From assembly GCA_022457155.1 (NCBI GenBank), contig JAJGOT010000274.1, positions 311,001 through 375,000 on the forward strand: a DNA stretch of 64,000 nucleotides, in the 5' to 3' direction. Below are positions 42,301 through 53,205 of the stretch, piece after piece. The notes below the pieces were generated by a model. The model had not been told where the DNA came from, searched no databases, and saw only the letters and a list, made by a program, of their open reading frames with translations. This DNA comes from Cladopsammia gracilis. Its lineage: Eukaryota; Cnidaria; Anthozoa; Scleractinia; Dendrophylliidae. Position 1 is the first letter of the stretch; each line of letters begins with the position of its first letter. The translations under genes and the position numbers were made by a program.

Positions 42301-45300
42301 GTTAATTTGTGACTTTCAAAGTGTTTTCCACAGAGATCTTCAAGGTTTAATTCAAATCTCTGACATTACAAAGAAATATTCAAATGTTCATTTCATTCTC
42401 TAGATTACTGGTCACGCGTGACGGAGCATGGCTGTAACAAGAGATTCAAGTGTCTGCCAGGGTTGTTCTCTAGCAGTGCCTGGATGCTATAGGCAACTAA
42501 CTTTTGTCTTTGGGCAACAAGAAAAATGTAGTTTTTCCACATAGCATAACTGCTGGGCACTGCTTAGTCCAGAGTTGAGAATTAACTTCACATAATTATT
42601 GTTACATTGCAACTACAACTCACCCAAAGTTGTCTTGTTACTTCCAGTAAGGTATAAATGATAGCCAAACAGTGACCAAAGACTAATACAAAACATAAGA
42701 GCAACAAAAAACAGGAACAAGATGTGTAATTTACCATCACCGTCCAAGGTGTTCTGCAAAAGGAAATAATAATCACATTATCAACACTCATTGTAATATA
42801 ATTCAACTTCCTGTAAGCGACTTCTCTTACGGGAGGTGGTCACTTACAACGGGTCAGACTACAAATTAAAAAAAAAACTCAGTGCCACCCATGTATATGT
42901 TGTAGTTCAAATTTTTGATTTTTGTTTTCCTTTGTCGCACATTATGGCAATGAATCTGAGACAACGGGAAAATAAAATTAAAGTGGTTTGAAAATTTTCA
43001 AACCAAAGAAAAATTTGAACCACAACATAAACATGGCTTCTTTGCCATGTGACTCTTTTGGATCATGCGAGAACATGCGAACCAAAGACTGTTGGCAGAT
43101 AGTCTTGTTGTGTGATCCAAAAAGGTCACTTCCTGGAAGAAGTGCTTGATAGCCAAACAGCGACCAAATACTAATACAAAACATAAGAGTAACAATAAAC
43201 AGGAACAAGATGTGTAATTTACCATCACTCTTACAGGAGGTGGTCGCTTACAAGAGGTCAGACTATTAATTAAGTAATGCTTCACATAAGAACTATAGTA
43301 AACTTCATTGTTCTGCGGCATTGGCTCTTTCCCACATAGAATATCTTTGATTTTAAGAACAGAGGAGGGGCTGATGGTTCATAATTATATTTCATTATAA
43401 AAATACAGAAAATACATTTGCGTCAAATATATTTTAGGAAATGTTTGTGCTTAACCAATCAGAATAGCAGAAGACAATAGCTACTAATTTTGCTTCTTTG
43501 ATGAAGTTCCCCAAATACAATAGCTTTTAAAAATTGCATGTTGTGCGATTGGGTCTCAAAATACTTGAAACCATAAAAAAATTAGACTTTTAAATGCACC
43601 TTGAACCTTAACTTTTTAGCGGTTAAATTCAAATTAAATTCATGTTGAATTCAAGAGCCATTTCATCACCTAAATATTTAAAGCTGAATGCATATTAATG
43701 TAATACAGTATTTGCTTGAATAAATGCCTAGGGCATCAGCTACATACTCAGTTGCTTAGACATAAGAAATTGGTATAAACAAACATTCTTGCCACGTAAC
43801 CCTCTGAAGCATTTTTAATTAAAATTAAAGCAAATTAAAATATTTTTTCTGTTGACCATTTAATAAGGAGTGTGAGGTTGAGGGGGGTGCTTAATGAGAG
43901 GTGCATTTGAGTAAATACAGTACATTTACAAGTGTTAAATATGGTAACTTTTTGATACCATAAATGGAAATGAATTTTATGAGTATTTATGGTAAGATCT
44001 GCTTTCCTTGCATCATAACATCTGCTTTCTCTCCATTGACATTACTGTATCTTGGACAAAATGTCTTCTTTCAGCTTCTCAGTTCCTTACAGAACATAAG
44101 TCTGAACTTGGACAAAACTGGAACAATATTATTATAATTATATTTATTATTATTATTCCAATCATATTTACAAATAAATATATTTAAAAAAACTTAGAAG
44201 AAGTACAACTCACATTCCAAAATGCTACAAAGTACTTTGTAACTGTTCCTGTGACATACAGCGTGTAGAGGATCGCATAAAACAGGAACAAAAGGAAGAA
44301 CTTGTAGTTTGTGAACCCTACACAGTTATTTACCCACGGACAGTGGTGGTCCATTTTTAAAATACACCTGCAATGAATAAAGATGGAATTAAATTCAAAG
44401 CTGCAATAAATGCATGTATTACATGTATGTCTGCTATGATCACCTTTGGTGACAAACTGAGATTGGCCACACCATAATAAATTGAATTCAATTTTGGGCA
44501 TTGGCAATAGGTTAGGTCCCTCTAAACATTACATACTAGGGGAATCGTTGTCGATGCCATTGTTTACATTTTGCCTCACTAGCAGGCTTTTAGCCAGAAA
44601 TTGAAAATAGGCCGTCCAGAAGATATTTTCTATCATAATTTTTTAAAGGATTAGGTGCAATTTTCATGAATTTCTTCAAAAAGTGGGCGTCCACAGGACG
44701 CCCTGCTGGCTAAAAGCTTGCTCACTAGCATAAATAAAACAGACTGCATCAACTAAATTAGCATGCCACACTTGTAGTCAGTGTAAATGATAGTCTGATA
44801 TTTGGATAATTAGCTTTCAAAAACTGTAAATTAACAAAGACTAAACATGTATAAGAGTTGCTCTTCAGCCATATTTTTTTAATGCTTTGAAGGTTCATTT
44901 CTCAAAAAGTATTTACAGTTGTACCATATCAGGCTCAAATTTCCAGAGCCTACTAAGTTTGCCAAGCTCTTTTGATTTGTGGAGTTCATTTATGTGAAGC
45001 GAGTTGTGTCATTTGCTAAGGAGGCAAAACACATAATAAATAATGACCCTCCTCCCTGCATTACCACTTCTCAGAAGCCTCTCTTCAAGTACAGTGACAT
45101 CCTACAATACCAGATTCCTTTTTCAGTCAAATCACTAATATATTTGACACATCTGGTAGGTGACCACCTTTTTAAAGGTGGCTGGACACAGTTTTCGATG
45201 ACCTGTGCCTTATTTATCGTGATTTTAAAACTACTCATGCCTGGATGCCTTTTTAATTTTGTGGTTTGGTTATTGCATGTGGCATTGCCATGGCAACAAG

Positions 45301-48262
45301 GCTGAATATACACCAGCCTTAAAAATTTGGTTTGGTTCCATTGCAAAAAATCCAGTCATTCGATTTTTTCCATTGTTTGCCCACAACAAACTCAGAAAAA
45401 TTCCAACTTGTTTACGCTGGTCTTATAAAATTTTAACAGAGAGATTTATAACAAGTCCTTGTTTAATGCTCTCACATTACTGGCTGGAAAAAATCATTAA
45501 ATTTGGGAGGTAGGCATGGTCAAATGGTAAGAGGTGCTTATTAATTTTGTAATTCAGATGGCCTGGGTTTAAGTCCACCTCCCTCACAACTACATGTAGA
45601 TGTTAGCCCCCCCCCCCCCCCCCCCATTACTTGGGAATCTTAACAATTTATAGTTTAATTTGTTTGTTATTATTAGCACTGCAGTGCTAAACACTTAGAA
45701 ACATAAGGAAAGTGATTTATTTACTCAACTTACTTTTTACACATGGAACAATGATGACATCGATCAGGTTTTATAGCTTGACAGATATCACAATACCTAG
45801 CAGCTGGAATTAGAGCAACCATGATTAAAATATTTTGAAGTAAAATGAAATCAAACCTGCCATACATACACAAAATTTGTGATAATGGTCATGTAAGCAT
45901 TGAACTTTGAACTTTGTGAACATATAATTATTAATTTAAAAACATCTGTAACACATTTCTTACCTCCTGATATAGTTTGAGTAACAACTGGCAGTTTTCT
46001 TGAAACTTTTTCTAAAACCTCTTTTGGATCCTACAAAACAAATTCTACAGTAAGAATCCAAATACAATATTGCAATCATAAACAAACACTACCTTGTTGA
46101 ATTATTAATAAGTTTATGAGGTTCATTTCCAGAAGGTCACCTAGACTTTTTACGTGAAGCATGATTACATCTATTTCTTTTCCCATGAATTATGTGCTTA
46201 TGAATATGAATATATGAAAATTGATGATTCATGAATTCTAATTTCAGTGAAGATCTTTTTACATGCTCTTACTTAGACATTGATTGACCTTTTTTTGTTG
46301 ATTACTAAGCAACGACCAATCATATATCTAATGTACCAATATAAAAATTATTCAAGCATTTTATTTCCATGTGCTCAGAGTACATGTAGCTCTCACACAC
46401 CTGTTGTAAAAGTGAATACTATAGAAATGATTAAAAGTGAGTATAAACCCAGACGATTCTACTGATTTGGCTAAGTTCGCAAAAATTACATAAAGTCACA
46501 TTTTTATCATGTGTACCTTATCTTAAAGAGACAGTGCTGTGATCTGCTGATCCAAGTGTAATTTTGAGAAATTGATACATAATTTAAAGTTAATAGTCAG
46601 TCACATACCCCATTGTCTAAGGCTTCTCTGTCTGCTCTGGATAAGAAAAACTGGAATAAAAAAAAATGAAAAAAATTGGAATGACTTTCAACCAATTTGA
46701 ACAATCTCAACTTTGCATACAAGTTTTATACCATTTTCCCCACCAATGCAAGTTCTTAGTTACTTTCAGTTTTGTTTACTTTGAGCAGGATGAATGAAAT
46801 GAAATGATTTTTTTACAATATCAGACATCAGTCCTGGAAATAATTTTTCTTACTGGGCATGGACATGTGTCTTTTCAAAACTCCATTTTGATCAGACATT
46901 TTACAAAGTTTGCTGGACAACTGCCTTTTTGGATATTCCCTGAAACACAATCCATTATACACCTATTTCAAAAAAGGTTGCTATTGTGATCCATGATGCA
47001 TGATGCATGACACATGTTTCATAGCCCGCGGTGCGTTATGGGAGCATGTGCCTCACCGTTGCAACTTCATATAAAATACGTATTCTGAAGACCTCCAGTG
47101 GAGGTTTATTCGATTCGAACATTTTTTTTTTTTTGCAGCTTTCGGAGGAGACGTGTTTCTATCTAGGGGTGTCAAAAGTGGACTGTGAGGCGATATAAGC
47201 AGAACTTTCTAATTTCTCGCAGCATAGAAGCAAAACGCATGGTGCCGAAGGTTTGGCAGCGTCATTTTCAGCCTCGCGAAAGGCTGATTATACAATGAAT
47301 CGATGTTGCAGAACCCTGAACCATGACAATTTATAAACTGTCAATTCCTTTCTCGATTTTCTGTGCATATTATCTCTAAAGTTAATACAAATATTTCCGT
47401 AAATTCAAACGATTTATCTTGGACGAAAATACTCAATTATTTGACACCACGAGTCGCGATACAATAAATTCGGCTGTAGATATAATATGCAAATGTAACG
47501 CAAACTTTGCTTCCGCCAGCACGTGGGAATGTGAGCATCCGGCTTTAAAAATGAGTTGTGAATTTTTCTCAACCACTCTCTCTAGCACGTCCGCGAATCC
47601 TACTTTTTTTCCCGTCCTCATTGTCTTCCTGACCTAAACGCGGAAAACAAAAACATACCAACAAATGATAAACAATTGGAAATAATTCAACGGTAAAAAT
47701 ATTATCAGAAACATTCAGAATACAATAAAATTCCAATACTTACTTGATGGACAAAACCTTTTAACTTTTCTAGTCGCAGCACTAAGGGTTGACGATTCTG
47801 ACTTGCGCTTGCAACTGCTGTTGCCGTCCAACCCCAAAACACAAGCCATTGTTTCTGTTCTAACGAATAGGCTTCGGCCAGGGTAGTATCGTCAGACTCA
47901 GCAGATTTAGCAAAGCTCAGCAACTAGCCTCTCTATGTTTCGAGCTTGCCGCTCAAAAGGACTCTTACACAATGCAACGCGGGATATGAAACATGGATCA
48001 TGCATCACGCATCATGGATCACAAGAGCAACCTTTTTTGAAATAGGTGTATACAATTACATGACATGCTATAAAGGCCAGGACACAAGGTGCAAACTTTT
48101 CTCGCAACGTTGCACACAAGATTTTTTGGGTGTCACACAAAGCAATTTGTTGTGCCCAACGTTGCAAAAATAGAATTTGATTCTACATCTGCACCTGTTG
48201 CGTGCAACGAACCAAGAAAAGTTGTACCATGTGTCCGGGCCTTAAGAACTTTTACGGTTTGC

Positions 48263-48314
<52 letters not shown>

Positions 48315-50908
48315 GTTCATTTATATAGCGCACACATCCACTATTTGCTCAAGGCGCTTTACGAAGTTATCTCTAATTTTTATTTTACATGCATATAACA
48401 TTTATTAAAATTTAAATCGAACAATAACATCAGACGTTACAAGAATTTGAAGTGAACTTTGAATTGGGCAAGGCAGTTAGCTTATATTCAACATCCTTAC
48501 TTCAGTACAATAGCATATCTGTGGCATCAAACTATGCAACAAATTACGTGACGGTTTCTGGTTAAATAATTATACAGTGTAAAATACATGTCATTCCCTC
48601 TCCAAAAGGAAATACACTATGAGGTGATTTTACAATGTAAATCTCACAGCCTTTTCTGAATTTTCAAGAATCAAAAGTCTGAGCTTTTTGCAGCAAAATA
48701 AAAAGTACAAACAGCATGTTATGCTGTTTGTACTTTTTAATTATTATTTATTAAATTAATTATTTATTTAATTAATTATTATTTATTAAATAATAATTAC
48801 TGTTATTTTATACACTGTAGTGTGATGTGCCTTACTGTGAGCACCTAACAAACTTTTTTACAAGTTAGTCATCAGAGAATGCGAATTCAACTGACGAGCA
48901 GGCCTCCTTGCAAAGTTGAGCACGATGGAGTGTAATCTTTTTGTTTTGTGTTTATCACAGGAGTGAAAAGTTTGTTACAAAATACAAATATTTTATTCAC
49001 TGTATTGCTTTACATATATATTTTGTATGTGCAGTTATGAAAATGATCATAAGAATTAGCTGGTGATATTGTGCAAACTTGTAAAAAAGTTTGTCGGGTG
49101 CTCAGGGTAAGGTGCGTCACACTAGGGGACATGTTGCGGGGACATGAAGCGGGGACATGTTGCAGCGACAGTTTTCCTTGTGTGACATCCCCGTTTTTGC
49201 TATAAAGTTCTTTTGCGGGGACACAATTTTGTCCCTGCAACATGTTGCATGAAATTCAGCAGGTTTGAATTTGTGCATCATGAAACGGGCACAAAATGAC
49301 CCCCATTTCGATGTTGCATCATGTGCACTGCTCTTGCAAACTGTCGCTGCTACAAAGTAGAAATGAACCAATAAAAATGTGCCATTGATTATCCCGTGAG
49401 CCCTCAGTAGTAGGTGCCCTCAGTGATTTCTGTGATTTTTATACTTCAATCTGCTTTGTGTGCACCAGCTTGCATACTATCCCTGCAACATGCGCCTACA
49501 TGTATGCTGTGCACACGAAGGGGCTTGTCGCCGCTTTATGTTCTCGCAACATGTCCCCTAGTGTGTGCTGGCCTTAATGTTTTTGGAATAAAAATGCAAT
49601 GGCTTAACAAGACTTTAGAGACAACGTCTGTGCATAATGTAAAATTAGTCGCCGGACATTTTAGGATTTTGAACAGTCAATGAACAACTGTTATTTCCAG
49701 AACTGAGATTCCGTGAAATGTGAACTTGCAGTGTGGTAGTGCACGAAATTCCAACTGACGACATGTGAACCTCGCAAAATTGCTATTGTAAAGTGACAAG
49801 ATTTGAAATTCGGACAAGGAATTTTCACATCCCCGCTAATAGGGCCTCATCAAAAAAGGCACATGTACTTAAGGTCAACATTCACACTCGTGCATTAGTG
49901 CTTTTGCCATAATATTGGCGAAATGAAAACACAAAATTTTATTTAGTATGGATGAGGCCTCAATTTGATTGGTACATATACATTTACAATTTTTCAGGTA
50001 CTGCACTTTCAATTAAATCTTAGCCAACTGAAAATACAGTGCCCTAATAAATGGATCTATCCTGGGCAATTTGTCAGTTACATAAAACTAATCTTGCCTT
50101 AATAATTTCAAGCGAATCTACCAACAACTCTTTCAAAAATAATTGAAACATGAAACGGAAATTCTACATTTGCAACACCAAATGGCCTCCCACTCTGATA
50201 AATCTTTCCATTACTATATGGTTACATTTTATAATTCAGAACAAATATGGGTAAGTTTAAATAAAGTTTCAGAGGTATTTTCATGACAAACCTGTGAAGG
50301 AACAAGCCCAGATGAAGCGCATATTGTCCGCCAGTAAGATATCATCAACATCACAAAGAAAGGGTGATAAAAAATCAAATACGCAGCTGAAATGAACGAT
50401 CAGAGATCGTGAGTTTTTATCTTCAACTACGTAAAATGATAAAAAAAAATACCAAGTTAAATAACGGTGCGGTTAAAGCTCGATCAAGATCCCGATAAAG
50501 ATGTCGTTTTACCCAGGTACAATAAGCTAAAATATTGCCGAACGCATGCACAAACAACACTCGCCCTGGAGGTCCTGAATCGCCAGATTTTCAATATTAC
50601 CTCTTTCGTAAGGAGACTGGACACTCTCTGAAACAGAAAGAGATAAATAAAGTTAACGAAGAAAATGTAACAATATACAAGAAAGAAGACAGAACGATTG
50701 AGTGGGGCGACGAAACATGCCTTTCGCATTCATGAAATCGTGGTAAGTAAGTTAAGCTTAAGTAAAATAGAACAAATCCAAAATTGTTGCTCTCACCAAA
50801 ACAAAGAATCACAACATAAGCGTAGTATGACCAAATAATCACAGCGTTGATAAATAAAACGGGAATCCATTGAAAAGTTTTAAAAAGGCAAGTTAGGATG
50901 GCAGCCAT
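39348..50908 (-). CDS. ZDHHC15-like: DHHC palmitoyltransferase, ZDHHC2/15/20 type
   Basis: Ten coding exons with consistent phases: 50797-50908, 50601-50627, 50292-50386, 46609-46650, 45964-46030, 45734-45803, 44214-44367, 42624-42753, 41911-42040 and 39348-39621; 1101 nt, 366 aa, close to the usual ~340-370 aa of this group. TM1 ([18 protein letters not shown]) and TM2 ([16 protein letters not shown]) precede the Cys-rich domain [20 protein letters not shown] with zinc ligands and the catalytic DHHC (144-147, Cys147 as acyl acceptor). TM3 and TM4 follow, then the TTxE motif (TTLE, created across the exon 8/9 junction), the C-terminal aromatic block (KDGFSLG, RWYWCLP) and an acidic tail. It transfers long-chain acyl groups to cysteines of membrane proteins at Golgi or plasma membrane. 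It appears intact. Introns hold at least eight mobile elements. Confidence 0.93.
39732..39922. mobile_element. MITE, TGTGTAGTTCCAGAAAAT ends
   Basis: TGTGTAGTTCCAGAAAATAT..CATACTCCCCCCATGGAAGG and the inverse (CCTTCCATGGGGTGGGTATG..TTCTGGAACTACACA) bound 191 bp. It lies in the last intron of the palmitoyltransferase gene. Confidence 0.8.
40196..40755. mobile_element. 560-bp TIR element, AGAGTGTTTTCAC ends
   Basis: AGAGTGTTTTCACATGACATC and its partner TGACGTCAGTGAAAACACTCT are inverted ends. A central palindrome at 40541-40580 (CCGCCATATTGGTGTCC / GGGACACCAAGATGGCCG) marks the middle. It is non-coding and intronic. Confidence 0.7.
41043..41394 (+). repeat. 88-bp minisatellite, four units
   Basis: AAATGGTACCATGCAAAAGT begins at 41043, 41131, 41219 and 41307. 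Each unit continues TTTCATTTGAATGGTCACAC and CATAGGATTTC. Units 1 and 2 are almost identical, units 3 and 4 share different variants. The right flank (GACTCTGGGAGTGAAAGGGT) equals the flank of the monomer at 3430-3570. It is intronic. Confidence 0.92.
41540..41885 (+). mobile_element. LINE 3' fragment with (TATTAT)n tail
   Basis: A 60-codon frame ([20 protein letters not shown].. ending [13 protein letters not shown]) runs to a stop at 41750, followed by a T-rich 3' UTR and a TATTATTATTAT tail. This is the layout of a 5'-truncated non-LTR retroelement, in the sense opposite to the host gene. I cannot assign the family, and the frame could also be chance. Confidence 0.4.
42080..42437. mobile_element. 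MITE, TTACAGCCATGCTCTGTCACGCGTGACC ends
   Basis: 28-bp terminal inverted repeats differing at one base (left TTACAGCCATGCTCTGTCAC, right the inverse, ending GGAGCATGGCTGTAA). The ends TTA/TAA could include a 2- or 3-bp target duplication. It is 358 bp, intronic, 40 bp from exon 9. Confidence 0.85.
42820..42870. repeat. GGAGGTGGTC-CTTAC dispersed repeat
   Basis: CTCTTACGGGAGGTGGTCACTTAC then GGGTCAGACTAC recurs at 43228-43266 (CTCTTACAGGAGGTGGTCGC..GGTCAGACTA). One copy borders exon 8 and the other borders its duplicate, so this repeat is probably part of the duplicated unit. Confidence 0.6.
43100..43229 (-). pseudogene. Duplicate of palmitoyltransferase exon 8 (probable pseudo-exon)
   Basis: The stretch is about 95% identical to exon 8 (42624-42753) over its first 79 bases (four differences) and encodes [20 protein letters not shown] then IWSLFGYQ. 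An acceptor-like CTGTAAG|AGT keeps the frame, but the 3' third diverges: the TTxE coding end is replaced (NKTICQQ) and no good donor is in phase. It lies in the intron just before exon 8. A mutually exclusive exon is possible but less likely than a dead copy. Confidence 0.65.
43267..44213. other. Intron of the palmitoyltransferase gene, no element resolved
   Basis: A/T-rich, with AATTAAATTC-type short repeats near 43620-43640. No ORF, tRNA signal or clear TIR was found. Confidence 0.4.
44577..44729. mobile_element. MITE, CACTAGCAGGCTTTTAGCCAG ends
   Basis: CACTAGCAGGCTTTTAGCCAG and CTGGCTAAAAGCTTGCTCAC(TAG) are imperfect inverted ends with inner pairs GGCCGTCC / GGACGCCC. About 150 bp, intronic. 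Confidence 0.7.
45505..45584 (+). pseudogene. tRNA-like sequence
   Basis: GGGAGGT and ACCTCCC could form an acceptor stem. GGCATGGTCAAATGGTAAGA has an A-box pattern and CTGGGTTTAAGTCCACC a B box. The anticodon arm (CTTATTAATTTTGTAATTCA) is irregular, so this is a tRNA pseudogene or tRNA-derived SINE head rather than a working tRNA. It is followed by a C-run at 45608-45625. Confidence 0.4.
46956..48052 (-). mobile_element. 1.1-kb long-TIR element with possible spliced ORF
   Basis: About 70-bp inverted ends (TATACACCTATTTCAAAAAAGG; TTGTGATCCATGATGC; ATGTTTCATA.CCCGCG) bound a unit inside an intron of the palmitoyltransferase gene. On its minus strand an ATG at 47850 opens [20 protein letters not shown], ending at a donor CATCAAG|GTAAGT (about 47745). 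An acceptor GTCAG at about 47630 leads in frame to [20 protein letters not shown] and on to SRLVVSNN with a TGA near 47433. The joined product would be about 100 aa. I do not recognise it. The ORF may be chance, but the splice phases fit. Confidence 0.5.
48073..48243. mobile_element. MITE, AAGGCCAGGACACAAGGTGC ends
   Basis: AAGGCCAGGACACAAGGTGCAA and the inverse (TTGTACCATGTGTCCGGGCCTT) enclose 171 bp with internal CAACGTTGCA palindromes. It begins 20 bp after the long-TIR element ends. Confidence 0.75.
48263..48370 (-). mobile_element. (AAT)n tract with LINE 3'-UTR remnant
   Basis: About 16 AAT units followed by TTTATATAGCGC and CAAGGCGCTTTACGA, the same order seen in the LINE tail at 16876-16980. 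This is only the 3' end of a retroelement on the minus strand. Confidence 0.6.
48700..48738. repeat. Perfect 18-bp-arm hairpin
   Basis: AAAAAGTACAAACAGCAT, a 3-nt loop (GTT), and its exact complement. Directly beyond it, ATTAATTATTTATT-type tracts form a further low-complexity palindrome to about 48797. Confidence 0.85.
49109..49575. mobile_element. TIR element with GGGGACATGTTGC repeats
   Basis: The left end AAGGTGCGTCACACTAGGGG and right end inverse of AAGGCCAGCACACACTAGGGG share the core CACTAGGGGACATGTTGCG. The interior repeats GGGGACATG several times. Intronic, about 467 bp, non-coding. Confidence 0.75.
49576..50291. other. Intron sequence without recognised element
   Basis: No frame, repeat end or tRNA signal was found in this part of the long intron between exons 3 and 4. 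Confidence 0.45.
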
Positions 50909-51026
50909 GATTGAAATGTTGTTTGTACTCGGCGATCATGCGCAAAATTCCATCTGACCATGACGTCACTTTCACCTATAGTCAATTGTTTTATATATTA
51001 AACAATTAGCCACTTCATTCAAGAGC

Positions 51027-51099
51027 GGGGGACTAGCTCAAATGGTAGAGCGCTCGCTTAGCATGCGAGAGGTACCGGGATCGATGCCCGGGTTCTCCA
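51027..51099 (+). tRNA. tRNA-Ala-AGC: tRNA-Ala (anticodon AGC)
   Basis: A 73-nt cloverleaf. Acceptor GGGGGAC with GTTCTCC (G-U in the third position) and discriminator A. D arm TAGCTCAAATGGTA, anticodon arm TCGCTTAGCATGCGA with AGC, T arm CCGGGATCGATGCCCGG. The sequence continues CTCAAATTTTTTTTTC, a clear Pol III terminator. It lies 119 bp upstream of the palmitoyltransferase start codon, divergently. It differs from the 8705 copy by a few compensated stem changes. Confidence 0.95.
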
Positions 51100-51777
51100 A
51101 CTCAAATTTTTTTTTTCTCTTTATTACATTCCTTTTTTCTCTCGGCAGTTACAAAAGCAGAAAACAAGGGAAAGGAAAACACGATTTGATTAAAAAAAAA
51201 AAAAGTAAGACTGGCGGCGCAGCCTTTCTTCTCCTGGTTCTTCTTCGCAAGGCAAAAAACGTTTCAAAATAAACCGATGATTGGATAGTAAGAACTAGGC
51301 GAATGCAGAAAGGTGTTAATTATGATATTGTTGAAGCCTTCCACCTCGTTGGTTAAAACAAGACTGAAATCTACCGTCACTTCATCAGGTAGCGCATTTA
51401 TTTCTCAACTATTCTGAGTTTCAATGCAACAAAAATTCTATGTGGGAAACATGGAAAATTAGAAGCCTTTCTTGGCCATTGTTTTGGAGTCTCGTGATTG
51501 GATGAAATCTTGAAACACAAAGGAAACATCGCTTTAAAATAAACAGAATAAACCTTTTAGAAGATTACCTAGTTCTTACACGGATTGTTTCTTAACATAA
51601 AAATTGAATTAAATCAAGAATGCATCCTAATTAATTATTTTGTTGTGCTATCGTGCTTAGTGGTGGGTAGGTTTAGGATGGCAAAGAAAATAGATGGGGC
51701 GGGGGGGGGGGGGGGGTTGGAGAGAGACCACGGGACCCAAGAGCGTAAAAAAAGAAACACCCACTTTTGATGAGATT
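51100..51777. other. Intergenic stretch
   Basis: A T-run terminator after the tRNA, then A/T-rich sequence and a G-run near 51697-51716. No gene is visible. Confidence 0.4.
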
Positions 51778-52062
51778 AGGGATGGACCATTAGAAAAGTG
51801 ATGGGGGGAGGGGGGGGGGGGGGGGTGGGAACTTTGGGAGAGGCAAGAAATTTTTTTTGGTCCACCTAAGGTGGAAATCTTTTTTTTTTTCACTCGAAGG
51901 CTGGAATATTTTTTTTTTAATAGTTTATTTTTTAATTGTCCTTGGGCAGATTTTTTTTTTGCGATAATGCGTGGGAATTTTTTTTTCTTAATAATTTACT
52001 GGGAAAATTTTTTTTTTTGCTTTTGCCCCACCCCGCCATCACTTTTCTAATGGTCCATCCCT
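51778..52062. mobile_element. MITE, AGGGATGGACCATTAGAAAAGTGATGG ends
   Basis: AGGGATGGACCATTAGAAAA and the inverse TTTTCTAATGGTCCATCCCT bound 285 bp with a G-run and several long T-runs. It is non-coding. Confidence 0.85.
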
Positions 52063-52157
52063 TAAGAGCAACTGTATCGTAAGGGGGGGGGTAGGGGGCG
52101 GGGAAAGGGGAGGGGGGGAGTTGCGGAGGTAAATAAGGGGGTAGGATGTGGTGAAAT

Positions 52158-52265
52158 ACAGTAGAACCCCGTAACTCGAACTCGGATAACTCCAACTCCC
52201 CGCTAACTCGAACTATTTTTCGTTTCCCTTTGCCCAAATTTACCCCGATAACTCGAACTCTGTTG
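52158..52265. mobile_element. Fragment with CAGTAGAACCCCGTAACTCGAA end
   Basis: ACAGTAGAACCCCGTAACTCG, followed by repeats of GATAACTC(G/C)AACTC and CTAACTCGAACTAT, has the start typical of pogo/Tigger-type termini. The opposite end was not found. A G-run is at 52659-52678, and the rest up to 52820 is non-coding. Confidence 0.5.
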
Positions 52266-52819
52266 TTATGACTTCTCAAAAAACAGTATCAAGAAAATAA
52301 GCTGCTTATTATCTGATTGTAACTTCGGACTGATCGAGTATTTAAGGTCATTTAACATTCATTTGACGATCTTATCAGTCACTGCCCGTGATGCGGTGTC
52401 TTTTGCCTCGGCAGTGAAAATAGGAAAACGGACATGTTGTAATACACTACAAACTTCGTTTATAATGCAAAATCATGTACCCAAATGTTAAAGTTACACA
52501 AAGCTCGAAGTCATAATCTTTGGAATTTCTTGTTACCATGCAAATTGAGCGATGTTTATCACTGAAGTTCTATTAAAACTATGTTCACGCTATAACATCT
52601 GTAATATCGTCACTATTATTAATAATTAACAAAAATAAATAAAGACAAGACAAGAGGAAGGGGGGGGGGGGGGGGGGCAAGCCCGCAAGGACCCCTATCC
52701 GAGATCGGCCACTGACATGCAGGTTTTATTACATTTTTATCTCCTGTAAGTTAATGTTTAACTTACAGGAGTTTATGTGGGCTAACATGCATTCTTTATG
52801 CATTTTTGTTAGCAAAAAA

Positions 52820-53205
52820 TGCATTAGATACTATTAATAGACTTTTTAGTGAATTTGTGGGGACATTCCTAGTGCATATTTGTTAGCAAGATGTTATCGA
52901 TAAGAACATTAAGAGTCGAGTGGCATGTTTTTGAAAGCGGTTTAGCGAGCGCATGTTTGTGGCCTGACAAAGCGATATATTCATACGTTGACGATTTAGT
53001 TAACTAAGATTTTTGTTAGACACTATTAATAGACTTTTTAGTGAATCTGTGGGGACATTCTTGTTGCATTTTTATTGCATTTTATTTTTTAGCAAAATTT
53101 CTCGCATTTTTGTTAGATGCTATCATTCATAGATCAGAACACACGAGTCGAAGGATATGTTTTTAAAGCTGTTTAGCGAGCGCACGTTTGTGGCCTGACA
53201 AAATT
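52820..53205 (+). repeat. Diverged tandem duplication, about 180-bp units
   Basis: ACTATTAATAGACTTTTTAG, TGTGGGGACATTC, GTTTAGCGAGCGCA and TTTGTGGCCTGACAAA occur in the same order at 52829-52968 and 53022-53200. The second copy has an insertion of about 40 bp. No coding sequence or known element was recognised. Confidence 0.75.

Noticed and set aside
48089..48333. Poly-Asn and poly-Leu frames
   Set aside because: Both are readings of the AAT microsatellite.
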